DNA from: Maricaulis sp965228215
GTDB lineage: Bacteria > Pseudomonadota > Alphaproteobacteria > Caulobacterales > Maricaulaceae
Length of the DNA: 64,000 bases
NCBI GenBank assembly: GCA_965228215.1
Contig: OZ245800.1
Location: 2,604,001 to 2,668,000 of the forward strand
Reading direction: 5' to 3'
Positions 28,281-40,200 of the stretch are shown piece after piece (positions within the stretch are counted from its first letter, which is position 1; each line of letters opens with the position of its first letter). The notes below the pieces were generated by a model. That model was not told the DNA's origin. It saw only the letters and a list, made by a program, of their open reading frames with translations, and made no database searches. The translations under genes were made by a program, and so were the position numbers.

Positions 28281-29330
28281 CTAGGCCGCGCTGCGCTTGC
28301 TCGTCGTGTCTTCCGTCGTGGTCCGGTTGCGGCCCTCAGTCTTGGACTTGTAGAGCGCGGTATCGGCGCGTTCGATCAATTCCTCGATCGCATCACCCGA
28401 AGCGTATTGCGAGACACCGAGCGAGATCGTGATATTGCCGAGGTCCTCGTTCGTGGACTTGCGCAGAAGCTTCTTCGATTCCACCGTCTTGCGGATACGT
28501 TCAGCAATTTCAACGGCTTCATTGACGTCTGCCTTGGGCATGACGATGCCGAATTCCTCACCGCCATAACGGGCGACGAGATGTGAATCCTTGCTGTGCC
28601 GGGTCAGGCAGCCGGAGACGAAACGAATGATCTGGTCACCGGTCTGGTGGCCCCAGGTGTCGTTGAAACGCTTGAAGAAGTCGATGTCACACAGGATCAG
28701 GCTAAGCGGAGAACCGTCGACTTCGGAAACCCGGCGCGCCTTGCGCAGGAATTCGTCGAAGCGCTTGCGGTTGGCGACACCGGTGAGGGCGTCGGTCATC
28801 GCTTCCTCGCGGACCTTTTCCAGATTGCTGCGCAGCTGGTCGACCTCGGCGGAGGTCTCCTGGAGTTTTTCTTCCAGGGCCTGGCTGCGGCGCTGCATCT
28901 TGGCGGTTGCCGAGACCAGGGTCTCGACCATTTTCTTCATGCCTTCGCCGCCATCAATGCCGGCGAGCTGGCTGGTCGCACCTTCGAGCGTCTTGCCGTA
29001 ATCGGCAGTGTCGCGTTCGGCGGCCTGGAGGCTTTCATGAACGGCGCCGAGTTCACGGCTGAAGGCTCCGCCGCTTTCCAGGACAGCGTCCTGGATGGCT
29101 TTCCAGTGGAAATACTGTTCGAAGAGTTCGGAATTGACCTCGTCAGTGAAATCCTCACCGGACTCGATCTTCGTTTTGACCGACTCGCAAAGCTCGGCAT
29201 TGGAGTCGCTGGCAAAGCAGACCCAGACCGCATAGTTCTCGGGGGTCGGCGGAACAGCAAACTGCTCCATGAGATCCAGCGCCTTTTGCGCCAGATCACG
29301 CCCCTCAGATCCCAACAAACGTCCGTTCAC
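28281..29330 (-). CDS. Diguanylate cyclase (GGDEF) with a conserved N-terminal helical domain
   Basis: A 349-residue protein. An N-terminal helical domain (about 1-120) with PPTPENYAVWVCF is found in many alphaproteobacterial cyclases. A coiled coil (about 120-180) leads to the GGDEF domain (about 185-335), which has DALTGVANRKRF, CDIDFFKRFNDTWGHQTGD and the active-site RYGGEEFGIV. It should make cyclic di-GMP. The inhibitory I-site (RxxD before the active loop) is replaced by KDSH, so product inhibition is probably absent. GTG 29330 was chosen for its GGAAGGA site; the frame also reaches a TTG at 29363. No signal peptide or membrane helix is visible. Confidence 0.93.
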   Translation of the reverse strand: MNGRLLGSEGRDLAQKALDLMEQFAVPPTPENYAVWVCFASDSNAELCESVKTKIESGEDFTDEVNSELFEQYFHWKAIQDAVLESGGAFSRELGAVHESLQAAERDTADYGKTLEGATSQLAGIDGGEGMKKMVETLVSATAKMQRRSQALEEKLQETSAEVDQLRSNLEKVREEAMTDALTGVANRKRFDEFLRKARRVSEVDGSPLSLILCDIDFFKRFNDTWGHQTGDQIIRFVSGCLTRHSKDSHLVARYGGEEFGIVMPKADVNEAVEIAERIRKTVESKKLLRKSTNEDLGNITISLGVSQYASGDAIEELIERADTALYKSKTEGRNRTTTEDTTSKRSAA

Positions 29331-29412
29331 CCGTTTTCCTTCCGTGCCGCTTAGTGCGTGCAACTCCCGAAATCTGGGAGCGACCCTAGAGGGGAAAGGA
29401 AAAGAAGAGGTA

Positions 29413-29445
29413 AAAATCGGTCATATCCGATGACCGATTTTGTGC
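29413..29445 (-). terminator. Intrinsic terminator downstream of the DEAD-box helicase gene
   Basis: Arms AAAATCGGTCAT (29414-29425) and ATGACCGATTTT (29431-29442) pair perfectly over 12 bases around a 5-base loop. Read on the minus strand, the hairpin ends in a T-run. It lies about 70 bases beyond the helicase stop and upstream of the cyclase gene. Confidence 0.85.
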
Positions 29446-29513
29446 TTTTTTCGGGAAATACCGATACCTGATCCGCCAAGGCTTTTCAGGTGGTTTCATG
29501 CAACAATTGAGGT

Positions 29514-30968
<1,455 letters not shown>

Positions 30969-30994
30969 GGAGTTCCCGGTTCAAACAATAAAAG

Positions 30995-31020
30995 ACGACC
31001 GCGCCCGTTAAGGCGCGGCC
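30995..31020 (-). terminator. Probable intrinsic terminator of the amidohydrolase operon
   Basis: CCGCGCC (30999-31005) pairs with GGCGCGG (31012-31018) around a 6-base loop. On the minus strand TCGTCTTTTATT follows. It lies between the amidohydrolase stop and the helicase start. The T-run is 5 bases away from the stem, so strength is uncertain. Confidence 0.5.
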
Positions 31021-31080
31021 GCATTGTGGGCGCAACATACGGACAGGCTGTCCGCTGTCAACGCATTGGGCGCAAACCGC

Positions 31081-32352
31081 CTAGCGCCGATAGGCGAATG
31101 GCGTGTCGTCCGTGATATTCAAGTAACGGTCGCGGAGACGCGTCTGGCGCGATTCCATGTCCGTCGGTTCGCCGTCGATCAGCACCGCGGTCGGGGCGCT
31201 CATGACCTCCAGCGGATCACCATCCCAGACGACCACGTCACCGGCATAGCCGGAGGCGAGGGCGCCATAACGGTCGCCGACACCGTAGATCTCGGCGGGC
31301 GTCAGCGTGATCGACCGGAACGCGTCATCCCAGGCGACGCCGTGGGCAACGGCATTGCCGGCATGCTGGGCAATCAGGCGGGCATTGAAATACCCGTCTG
31401 CCGATTCCGTGGTGTAGGCGATGGTGACGCCGGCTTCGTGTAGGCGGCTGGCCGATTCCAGCGTCGCGCCGACCATGTCGAAGGATCCGGGCAGATTGCG
31501 GATCGGATCGAGCAGGACGGGCACGTTCGCGGCGGCGATCTCGTCCGCCACCATCCAGGCCTCGGCCCCGCCCTGGATGATCAATTGCATCGGCGAATTG
31601 TCAGCCTGGAAGCGCAGGGCGCGGCGGATGTCGGCCGCACGATCGAGATTCATCACCAGCGGCATACGGCCACGAACGACGGGAACAAGTGCCGCCGCGT
31701 CATACCGTGCCAGCGCGTCGCCCTGGTGGTCGCCGGCAAACCGGCCCGGATAGGCGCGGGCATCGGCGAAAGCCGCTTCCAGATAGGCCCAGGCAGCGGA
31801 TCGGGACCCGCCGGCCGTGCTGGCACCGGACTGGCTGAGATCGGCATAGACGAAACTACCGCTCTGGAAGAGGGAATCCGTCTCGCCGGAGGTGTCGATC
31901 AGCGCACCCTGGCCGGCGAAGATATTCCACCCGGTGGCAGGGTAGAGCGCCGCACGTGTGACGCCTTCGATCCGGCTGGAGGGGATGTGTGTCCCGGCCG
32001 GATTGAAACTGTCGGAGACATCGAGCGCGACCGAGAAGTCGGATTCATCGGCGTCGGTATCCCGTGTCGAGCCTTCCAGCGCCACTTCAATCAAGCCGAG
32101 CTGGGCGAAGGACGAGAAGATTCCCGGCGTGATCCATCCGCCGTCGGCATCAATGACCGTGGCTTCGGACGGGATTTCGACATTGGCACCGACGGCGACA
32201 ATATCACCGTCACGCACGAGCACGGTTCCGTTCTCGATGGTGCCGGTGGATGTATTCGTGACCACGCGGCCATTGGTGACCGCATAGGTCTGGGCCATGA
32301 CCGGCGCTGTCGCGGCGAGGGTCAGGGCGAGTGCTGTAACGAGCTTTTTCAT
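31081..32352 (-). CDS. Exported amidohydrolase-fold protein lacking metal ligands
   Basis: A 423-residue protein with a clear signal peptide (MKKLVTALALTLAATAPVMA). It is a paralogue of the upstream amidohydrolase: both have the composite beta-sandwich (TNTSTGTIENGTVLVRDGDIVAVG) and C-terminal WDGDPLEVMSAP strand. However, where metal-dependent members have D-V-H-S-H after PGI, this one reads PGIFSSFAQLGL, so both His ligands are lost (Phe and Gln). It is probably not a metal hydrolase and may be a partner subunit. Its ATG overlaps the last base of the upstream stop; a GTG one codon earlier is an alternative start. Confidence 0.82.
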   Translation of the reverse strand: MKKLVTALALTLAATAPVMAQTYAVTNGRVVTNTSTGTIENGTVLVRDGDIVAVGANVEIPSEATVIDADGGWITPGIFSSFAQLGLIEVALEGSTRDTDADESDFSVALDVSDSFNPAGTHIPSSRIEGVTRAALYPATGWNIFAGQGALIDTSGETDSLFQSGSFVYADLSQSGASTAGGSRSAAWAYLEAAFADARAYPGRFAGDHQGDALARYDAAALVPVVRGRMPLVMNLDRAADIRRALRFQADNSPMQLIIQGGAEAWMVADEIAAANVPVLLDPIRNLPGSFDMVGATLESASRLHEAGVTIAYTTESADGYFNARLIAQHAGNAVAHGVAWDDAFRSITLTPAEIYGVGDRYGALASGYAGDVVVWDGDPLEVMSAPTAVLIDGEPTDMESRQTRLRDRYLNITDDTPFAYRR

Positions 32353-33785
32353 CACTGATTTCCCTCACCGGGTTGACCGATCATGAAGTCACGAACGGGT
32401 TGCGTGCTTTCATCGCTGCGGTCGTAGGACATGACGCCATCGATCCACACCTGGTCGGCGCGCGTGTAGGAGGAGAAGGGATTGCCGGACCACAGCACGA
32501 CATCGCCGCGCAGGCCCTCGGCGAGGGTTCCGGTCTGGTCCTCGATGCCCAAGGCACGCGCCGCATTGGCGCCGACCCAGGTCCAGGCTTCAGCCTGCGA
32601 AATATCAAGACCTGCCCGCAGACCGTCAGCCAGCGCTTTCGCGATCTCCTGGTTCAGGCGCTGGATACCGTTATCGCTGTCCGAATGGATCATCGCACAG
32701 GCACCGCCCGCATGGGTCAGGGCCAGGTTTTCGCGGATGCTGTCATAGGCTTCCATCTTGAAGCCGCCCCAATCCGCCCAGACGGCGGCACAGACCCCGG
32801 CTTCAGCAAGCAGATCAGGGATTTTGTAGGCCTCGACACCATGGTGGAAGGTCGTGACCTGGTAGCCGAATTCTTCCGACATATCGATGACCTGCGCCAT
32901 CTGGTCGGCCCGGTAGCAATGCATCTGGACGAGGATTTCCCCGTCGAGCACGCCCATCATCGTGTCGAGTTCGAGATCACGGGTCGGGGCGCTGGCGTCC
33001 TCGCCGGCCTCGGCCGCATCCCAGTAATCATGCCAGTCATCACGATAGTCGCTGGCCCGCTGCCAGGCGGCCCGATAGCCGGCCATATTGCCCATGTCCG
33101 TGGCCGGCGAGCGGCCGCGATTGCCGTAGACGCGGGCCGGGTTCTCACCGCAGGCCATTTTGAGCGTGTAGGGCGCTTCCGGGAATTTCATGCCCTGTAC
33201 CGTCCGCGAGGACACGTTGCGCAGGGTGATGCCGCGTCCGCCGAACAGGTTCGCGGAGCCGGGCAAGATGTGCATTGTCGTGACACCACCGGCCAGGGCG
33301 GCTTCGAAGCCCGGGTCCTGCGGCCAGACCGAGTGCTCGGCCCAGACGTCGGCCGTAACCGGTTCGGTCGCTTCATTGCCATCGCTGTGGGCGCTGGCGC
33401 CGGGCGAGGGGTAGACGCCGAGATGGGAGTGCACATCGATGATGCCGGGCGTGATAAAGCGGCCCGTCGCGTCGACGATCGTCGCGCCGTCCGGGGCTTC
33501 CAGTCCGCTTCCGACTGCCGCGATACGGCCGTCGACGATGAGCACATCGCCATTGTCGATCTGGTTGCCGGCCCCGTCGAACACGGTTCCGCCGCGCAGC
33601 AGGGTCGGTGCGCTCGTCGCCGGAACATAGGTCGACGGATAGGGATTGGTGTCGTGGCGGACGATGCTCGTCTCGCCGTCATCACCGGATTCGCCGCTCG
33701 GGCTGTCGGTGCCGCCGCCCGAACAGGCCGCCAAAGCAAGAACAGCAGAGAGCGCAGCGGTGCGTCTCCAGAAGTCGATTGTCAT
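32352..33785 (-). CDS. Amidohydrolase-family lipoprotein
   Basis: A 477-residue amidohydrolase with a lipoprotein signal (ALAAC, lipid-modified Cys21) and a Ser/Gly/Asp linker. The metal site begins HSH in PGIIDVHSHLGVY (His about 117 and 119). Later candidate ligands lie in QMHCYRADQM, TTFHHGVEAY and MIHSDSDNG. The substrate may be a peptide or imide (imidazolonepropionase/prolidase-like group), but this cannot be fixed. ATG 33785 has GGGAGAC upstream and begins the signal peptide; the frame extends to 33839 without support. It is coupled to the metal-less paralogue, so the two may form a hetero-oligomer in the periplasm. Confidence 0.88.
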   Translation of the reverse strand: MTIDFWRRTAALSAVLALAACSGGGTDSPSGESGDDGETSIVRHDTNPYPSTYVPATSAPTLLRGGTVFDGAGNQIDNGDVLIVDGRIAAVGSGLEAPDGATIVDATGRFITPGIIDVHSHLGVYPSPGASAHSDGNEATEPVTADVWAEHSVWPQDPGFEAALAGGVTTMHILPGSANLFGGRGITLRNVSSRTVQGMKFPEAPYTLKMACGENPARVYGNRGRSPATDMGNMAGYRAAWQRASDYRDDWHDYWDAAEAGEDASAPTRDLELDTMMGVLDGEILVQMHCYRADQMAQVIDMSEEFGYQVTTFHHGVEAYKIPDLLAEAGVCAAVWADWGGFKMEAYDSIRENLALTHAGGACAMIHSDSDNGIQRLNQEIAKALADGLRAGLDISQAEAWTWVGANAARALGIEDQTGTLAEGLRGDVVLWSGNPFSSYTRADQVWIDGVMSYDRSDESTQPVRDFMIGQPGEGNQ

Positions 33786-33858
33786 GATGTCTCCCACCCA
33801 AAAGGCCCCGCCGAGTCGCGGGGGGTCGGGAGTATTCAACGCAATCGCCGCCCAAGCG

Positions 33859-34467
33859 TCAATTTCCGGCTGGTGAAACCTCTAGTTCAGCGCGCAGGTC
33901 GAACAGGGCTGCGCGGGCCGGGTCGGTGTCCTCGCAGGACGCGCCGCGGCGGAGCAGGCTGACCACGATCTCGTCGTTGAAACTCTCGTCCGACAGGAAA
34001 TGCTGGTCGATCCAGATCGCGCCTGACGGTTCGAAACCCCGCTCTCGCAGCCAAAGAAGGTCGTGTTCCTCCGCAACGACCGAGGCCGGTATGTCGTGAC
34101 ATTTCGGCCCTTCGCCGCGGAAGCCGGCGACCGGCCAGTCCGTTACCGGGAAACGCGTATAGTTCGAGGCGCCCGACAGGTCCGCCACATGTTCGGCATG
34201 CACCATCATGACGGCTTCGGAGGTCAGGAATGCGCCCAGCGAGATCTCGAAGGGTACATCATTGAACTGGGCCCGGCGATGGGTCGGGCCAAACACGGAA
34301 AACCGCTGCGAAGCGGAAAATCGGTAGGCAAGGGTGTGACTCGTGAGCAGAGCGCCGTCATCGCTGCGTAGATAGTCGAACACCGTGTCCTGGGCATGCA
34401 GGGGGCCGGCGCCCCAGCTCAATGCGAACAGGGGCAGGGCGAGATGGCGCAGGCGTTTTGCGGACAT
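33859..34467 (-). CDS. Hypothetical secreted protein
   Basis: A 202-residue protein with a signal peptide (SAKRLRHLALPLFALSWGAGPLHA, cleaved after about residue 25). The mature part has no motif I recognise. It contains two cysteines (GPKCHDIP and ASCEDTD) that could form a disulfide, and a mixed alpha/beta composition. GGAGAC precedes the ATG at suitable spacing. It lies on the same strand between parE and the amidohydrolases, 73 bases from each neighbour or more, so operon membership is unclear. Confidence 0.7.
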   Translation of the reverse strand: MSAKRLRHLALPLFALSWGAGPLHAQDTVFDYLRSDDGALLTSHTLAYRFSASQRFSVFGPTHRRAQFNDVPFEISLGAFLTSEAVMMVHAEHVADLSGASNYTRFPVTDWPVAGFRGEGPKCHDIPASVVAEEHDLLWLRERGFEPSGAIWIDQHFLSDESFNDEIVVSLLRRGASCEDTDPARAALFDLRAELEVSPAGN

Positions 34468-34540
34468 GGGCGTCTCCGGTCAGGCGGGCTGGCAGCATGG
34501 ATGAGATGCGCCGGACCGCCTGATCGGATGCAGAAAAGGC

Positions 34541-36556
34541 CTAGAGATCGAGCTGGCTGATCTCCGGAGCGTGCTCCTGGATATAGGCGAAACGCAATTC
34601 CGGCTTCTTGCCCATCAGCGTCTGAACCAGGCTTTCCAGCGAGGGCAGGTCATTCTCGTCGATCGTGACCCGGGCCATTGTGCGGACCTTGGGATCCATC
34701 GTGGTGGATTTCAGCTGGATGGGTGTCATCTCGCCGAGGCCCTTGAAGCGCCCGATCTCGACCTTGGCGTTCGCCTTGAACTCATCCTTGAGCAATTGAT
34801 CGCGATGGGCGTCGTCACGGGCGTAGACCGTCTTGCCGCCCTGGGTCAGGCGGTAGAGCGGCGGCTGGGCCAGATAGAGCCGACCGGAATGGATGAGTTC
34901 CGGCATCGACCGGTAGAAATAGGTGATCAGTAGGGCCGCGATATGGGCACCGTCGACATCGGCGTCGGTCATGATCACCACGCGCTCGTATCGCAGGTCG
35001 TCGAGATTGAACCGGGAGCCGGTCTGGCAGCCCAGCGCCTGCTGGAGGTCATTGATCTCCTGGTTGGCGGCGATCTTGTCCGCGGCGGCGGACGCAACGT
35101 TCAGGATCTTGCCGCGCAGGGGCAGGATGGCCTGCGTCACGCGATTGCGGGCCTGTTTGGCGGAGCCGCCGGCCGAGTCACCCTCGACCAGGAAAAGCTC
35201 GGTGCCTTCCGCATCGGCCCGCGAACAATCAGCGAGCTTTCCGGGCAGGCGCAGGCGCCGCGTCGCGGACTGGCGCTTTACGGCCTTTTCCTTGCGCCGG
35301 CGGACCCGGTCCTCAGCGCGCTCGATCGCCCATTCAACGAGTTTGGATGCTTCCTTCGGCGAGCCGGCCAGCCAGTGATCGAACCGGTCGCGCACGGCTG
35401 TCTCGACCAGTTTCGTCGCTTCCGGAGAGGCCAGTCTTTCCTTGGTCTGGCCTTGGAATTCCGGATCGCCGATGAAAACCGAGATTAGCGAGCCCGCGCC
35501 GCCGAGCACATCTTCCGGGGTGATCAGATTGGCCTTCTTCACGTTGGCCGTCTCGGCATAGGCCCGCAGACCCTTGGTCAATGCAGCGCGCAGTCCGGCC
35601 TCGTGGGAGCCGCCCTGGGGCGTCGGCACCGTGTTGCAGTAGGAGTGGCAGAAACCGTCAGCCTCGCTGCCGAAACCATTGGAGGACCAGGTGATGGCCC
35701 ATTCCACGCCGCCGGTGCCGTCCTCGCGCTCGACCTTGCCCTCGAAACTCTCCGTCGTGACCAGGGCGCGACCCTGGCTGAGCTCGGCGAGACGATCGGT
35801 CAGTCCGCCCGGGAAGCAGAGCAGGTCCTCAGCGGGTGTATCCGTGCCCTCGACCAGTTCCGGGGCGCATTTCCACTGGATCTTCACGCCGCGGCGCAGG
35901 AAGGCCTTGTCGCGCGCCATCGCATAGATACGCGCCGGCTTCACCTTCATCTTGTCGCCGAAGATTTCCGGGTCCGGATGGAAGCGGATCTTCGTGCCGC
36001 GACGATTGGGAGCGGCGCCAACCTTCTGGATCGGGCCTTGCGGCAGGCCGCGCGAGAAGGATTGTGCCCACAGCGTCTTTTCGCGCGCCACCTCGACCTC
36101 CAGCACGGAGGAGAGGGCGTTCACGACCGAGATGCCGACACCGTGCAGGCCGCCAGACGTCTTGTAGGCCTTGTCGGAGAATTTGCCGCCGGCGTGCAGC
36201 ACGGTCAGCACAACTTCCAGAGCTGACTTGTCGGGATATTTCGGGTGGGGATCCACCGGGATGCCCCGGCCATTATCCGTGACGGTGATGAAGCCCTCGG
36301 CGTCGACGGCGACCTCGATCCGGTCAGCCCAGCCGGCCACGGCCTCGTCCATGGAATTGTCCAGGATCTCCGCGAACAGGTGGTGATAGGCCCGCTCATC
36401 CGTTCCGCCGACATACATGCCGGGACGGCGGCGTACCGCTTCCAGTCCTTCGAGCACCTCGATATGAGCGGCGGAATAACCGGGCGCCGGTGCGGCTTCC
36501 GGTTCCGGTGCCGGGGACGAGGAAAACAGATCGTTGTGAGAGCTTTGTGCAGACAT
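34541..36556 (-). CDS. parE: DNA topoisomerase IV subunit B
   Basis: A 671-residue type IIA topoisomerase ATPase subunit that decatenates daughter chromosomes with ParC. The GHKL ATPase domain shows EILDNSMDEAVAG, TDNGRGIPV and GGLHGVGISVVNALS. The Toprim domain shows FLVEGDSAGGSAKQ and IMTDADVDGAHI. The stretch QTGSRFNLDDLRYE and PLRGKILNVASA favour ParE over GyrB. Residues 1-35 are a variable Pro/Ala/Glu-rich extension. ATG 36556 is chosen because longer starts (36571, 36598) would run into the lipoprotein gene ending at 36595; none has a strong ribosome site. Confidence 0.93.
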   Translation of the reverse strand: MSAQSSHNDLFSSSPAPEPEAAPAPGYSAAHIEVLEGLEAVRRRPGMYVGGTDERAYHHLFAEILDNSMDEAVAGWADRIEVAVDAEGFITVTDNGRGIPVDPHPKYPDKSALEVVLTVLHAGGKFSDKAYKTSGGLHGVGISVVNALSSVLEVEVAREKTLWAQSFSRGLPQGPIQKVGAAPNRRGTKIRFHPDPEIFGDKMKVKPARIYAMARDKAFLRRGVKIQWKCAPELVEGTDTPAEDLLCFPGGLTDRLAELSQGRALVTTESFEGKVEREDGTGGVEWAITWSSNGFGSEADGFCHSYCNTVPTPQGGSHEAGLRAALTKGLRAYAETANVKKANLITPEDVLGGAGSLISVFIGDPEFQGQTKERLASPEATKLVETAVRDRFDHWLAGSPKEASKLVEWAIERAEDRVRRRKEKAVKRQSATRRLRLPGKLADCSRADAEGTELFLVEGDSAGGSAKQARNRVTQAILPLRGKILNVASAAADKIAANQEINDLQQALGCQTGSRFNLDDLRYERVVIMTDADVDGAHIAALLITYFYRSMPELIHSGRLYLAQPPLYRLTQGGKTVYARDDAHRDQLLKDEFKANAKVEIGRFKGLGEMTPIQLKSTTMDPKVRTMARVTIDENDLPSLESLVQTLMGKKPELRFAYIQEHAPEISQLDL

Positions 36557-36594
36557 ACGCCCAGAATGCATGAGTCGGGCGCGATTCGGGAAAC

Positions 36595-37197
36595 TCAAAA
36601 CAGCCAGAAACGTCTCGATAAACGCCTGGAGCAGCGGTTCAGCTGGGCTTCGTAGCGTGCGGCATCGCTCTGGACCTGGTTGGCGGCCCGGATCAGCCAG
36701 TCCTTGCCGCGATAGGTGCCGCGGTTATAGCCGCCGTGACCCTCATGATAGGACAGGTAGAGTTCACGGGCATCGGTCGGGTGAATGCCGGAGAGTTCGC
36801 GGCTCTTGCCGGCATACCAGCCGACAAAATCCACAGCGTCGGAGAAATCATCCCGGTCCGCGCCGCGACGACCCGTATCCCGGCGATACCAGTCCCAGGT
36901 CTGGTCGAGCGCCTGGGCATAACCATAGGCGCTGGATGGGCGACGGCCGGGAATGATGCCCAGCAGACGGTTCCGTGCCGGACGGGCGTGTGCGTTGAAC
37001 GAGGATTCGCGCTTCAGGATCGCCAGCTGGACCGAGGCGGGCACACCCCAGCGATCTTCCGTGCGCTGCAGCGCACGCCACCAGGAGCGGTTGTCTTCCA
37101 GGATCAGGCAGGCATCTGCCGTCTGCTCCGGCGGAGCATGTCCGCAGGAGGCCAGGCCGAGCGTGGCACAAAGAAGAAAAAGGCCGGCGCGTTTCAT
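36595..37197 (-). CDS. Lytic transglycosylase-like (SLT domain) lipoprotein
   Basis: A 200-residue outer-membrane-type lipoprotein (lipobox LASC, Cys18). The goose-lysozyme/SLT fold is suggested by LAILKRESSFNAHARP with the catalytic-type Glu64, then SAYGYAQALDQTWDWY and YLSYHEGHGGYNRGTY. It would cleave glycan strands of peptidoglycan to anhydromuropeptides, substrates ultimately handled by AnmK. The C-terminus is basic (RCSRRLSRRFW). AGAGG precedes the ATG. It is directly upstream of parE with a 38-base gap on the same strand. Confidence 0.82.
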   Translation of the reverse strand: MKRAGLFLLCATLGLASCGHAPPEQTADACLILEDNRSWWRALQRTEDRWGVPASVQLAILKRESSFNAHARPARNRLLGIIPGRRPSSAYGYAQALDQTWDWYRRDTGRRGADRDDFSDAVDFVGWYAGKSRELSGIHPTDARELYLSYHEGHGGYNRGTYRGKDWLIRAANQVQSDAARYEAQLNRCSRRLSRRFWLF

Positions 37198-37255
37198 GGC
37201 GCCAGCCTCTTCGAACTTGGTTAAGCCAAGGTTGCAGCCCTAGCGATTTGCGGAC

Positions 37256-40200
37256 TTAGAAGACCAGGCGCATCACCAGGCGGGCCGTGTGACGGATAAA
37301 GTCGTCACGGACGTCGGCGTCGTAGGCAAAGGAGAAGGTCGAGTAGCCCGAACCGGCGCCAATGCCGAAGCCGAAGATGAAGCCTGAACCCGGCATCTGT
37401 TCGGAACGCAGCGTGAAGGTATCGTTGTAACCATTGAAGCGCGCGAGCGTTTCAACTTCATCGCTGGTGAATTCATTGCGATAGCCAAGGCGGACATGCG
37501 GCGCCCACCAGCTATCGGGATTCTCGAAGGTCGCGCCCAGCGTCAGCATGCCGGTTGCGGACATGCTGGAGCTCTCGCGGTCATCGACGATCAGGTCGAT
37601 ACCTGCGCCGCCACCCGTTTCCTCATAGGAGCTCTCGAACAGGCTGAGATAGTCGACGGAAACCGACGGGCGGAAGAAATAGCGTCCTGCCGTGAAATTG
37701 CGGCCGAGACGGGCGGAGCTCGCGACGTGGTAACCGGTCCATTCCGCGCTCGGCTGGGCGTCGAACGTGCCCACGAGAACGCGGCGATCATGTTCGAACC
37801 AGTCACCACCGACACCGCCGTAGAGATCGAGGTCGAAACCACCGATATCCGCACCGGCATAGACACCGAACTGGGCTGTGATCGCCGACATCGGCTTGTC
37901 GACACCGTCCGCTTCGGAGATCTCGCTGGCAGCGCCGACGAGATTGAAGCCCAGCGCGTCGAGCGGGCCGACCGGCTGGTCGTAACCGACGGCGAGGCCG
38001 ATACCCTGGCCGCGATAACCCGGTCCGAATTGCGATCCGCCGCGATCCGCGAAATAGCCGAATTCCTGGATCCACAGGCCACCGGTCTCGTCCGGGCTGC
38101 GGCGCACGGCTTCAAGGCGATTGGCCAGGGCGCCGATGGCGCTGTCATTGCTGGCCAGGGCGAACTGGATCGCGCTGGCTGCGTATTCCGGCAGCAACTG
38201 GTTGTAGGCGTTAAAGAAATCCTGCTGGGTCTGCAGGGCCGCAAAGGCCGCGCCCAGGGTTTCATTATCCTGCCAGCCGGCATAGGCGGCAGCGTAGGCC
38301 GCAGACTGGTTGGCATTCATGCCCAGCTCGCCGGCCGACCGGCGGGAGAGGGTCAGGACGAGTGAATTGGCGTCGGCCGGATCCCGGTCGAGCGTCACAT
38401 TGTAGAGATAGGGCGCCGTCGTCTGCTGCAGCGTGCTGATCGCTTCCTCGATGACCAGATTGTTCGCGGTCAGAACGACATAGGTGGCCCCATCGCCGAT
38501 CAGATTGGTCAGGGTCGAGGAAATGCGTGAACCAGTCTGGAAGGTAACGTCACCGGTGGCGTTCACGCGTGCGGCAACACCGTTCACATGGTCAACCTGG
38601 AAGCGGATCGTGGAACCATCGCCGAAGCGGGCTTCGCGGATCGTCGTATTCGTGCCGGATCCGAAATCCAGCTCGGCATTGTCCACCTGGATCAGGAGGT
38701 CGCCATCGCTGTCGGAGATGTCTGCCGCTACGGTCGCGCCGCCGGAGATCGTCAGCATGTCGGCACCATCACCGAAGCTGATGGCGCCGCTGGTTGCGCC
38801 AGCCTCGACCATCATGTGGTCATTGCCTGAACCAAACAGTACGTCGCCGACCGTGACGATCGGCTTGTCTTCGTCATCACCGGCGCGTCGATACTGGCGG
38901 AAGGTTGTGTCGATGGTCGACGCCGAGAGATCGGCCGCAATTGCGACCCATGCCGGCTGATTACCCTCAGTCGCATCGGTATGCGTCGCGGTGATAACAC
39001 CGGCATTCTCGATCAGGGCGAGCGTGTTGGATTCGTCGCGGATCACGATAGCGCTGCCGCCGAGGAAGGCGGAGGCCGTCAGGCGCTGGACGTTTTCCAG
39101 ATAGGGCAGGCTGGCGCCGGCTTCGACGTGCAGGCCGACAGCCGTTCCAGCGATCCCGGTGGTGGTCGCCGCGATTTCATTGATGTTCTGGAAAACGGGC
39201 ACGATCGCGCCGCTGCCGAAAGACACTGCCGTTGACGTGGCTTCGAATGCGCTGGTCTGGATCGCACCGCGGTTCTGGATGCCGTTCGAGAGTGTCGCGG
39301 TGAAACCGGCATCACCGGCGATACGCAAGCCGTTCACATTGATGGTGTCCAGATCGCCTGAGGCGACAATGCCGCCGCGATTGATCAGGCTGTAACCAAG
39401 ATTCTGCTGTGGCTGGGATTCGTCTTCCGTCGTTGCCGGATCGTCGGCAACGGCCGGGATGATGACTTCGCCGATGACGATATTGCCGGACGTGGCCGTC
39501 GGTGCGACCAGCATGGCCGGAGCCGAGCCGCGCACACGCACGCCGGACGCGTTGACGTTCGGAACGTCATCGGTCGGGCCGGTCAGCAGGATACCGCCGG
39601 CGACATTGCCGGAGATCCGCAGGGCCGAACCGCTCTGCGCGTCGTCTTCGCCGTTGACGTCAAAGGCGTTGATGGCATCCGCACTCGGCACGCCCGGGAA
39701 GCGATAGCCCGTCGACAGTAGCGAACCAGACAGAATGAAACGTCCGCCGATATCGCCATCGATCGCGACTGCGGAACTGTTGGCGCCGTCCGACGTCATC
39801 GTGCCGCCGAGAATGACATCGCCGGAAACATTGCTGCGAATGTCGACCGCGCGGGAATTCACACCGAAGACATTGATGCGGCCGGAATGCGTGACGTTGC
39901 CGTCGAGGCCCGAAAGGATGCGAAGGCCGGAGGAATCATCGCCGCGCACGACGATGCTCGATCCGCCGGTCATGATGATGTCGCCAGTAAAGACCGCTGC
40001 GCCATCCACCAGGATTGCGACCCGGTTGCTGCCCAAACCGTAGGGACCGTCGATATTGCCGTCATCATCCGTGTCGGAGGCGACCGTGTCGGAATCGACG
40101 ATGATCCGGCCGGAATTGGTGAACGTGCCGGTATTGCCGCCGACGAGGTGCACGCCGACAGCATTGTCGTCATCGGTCGTGATGGAGATCTCGCCCTGGT

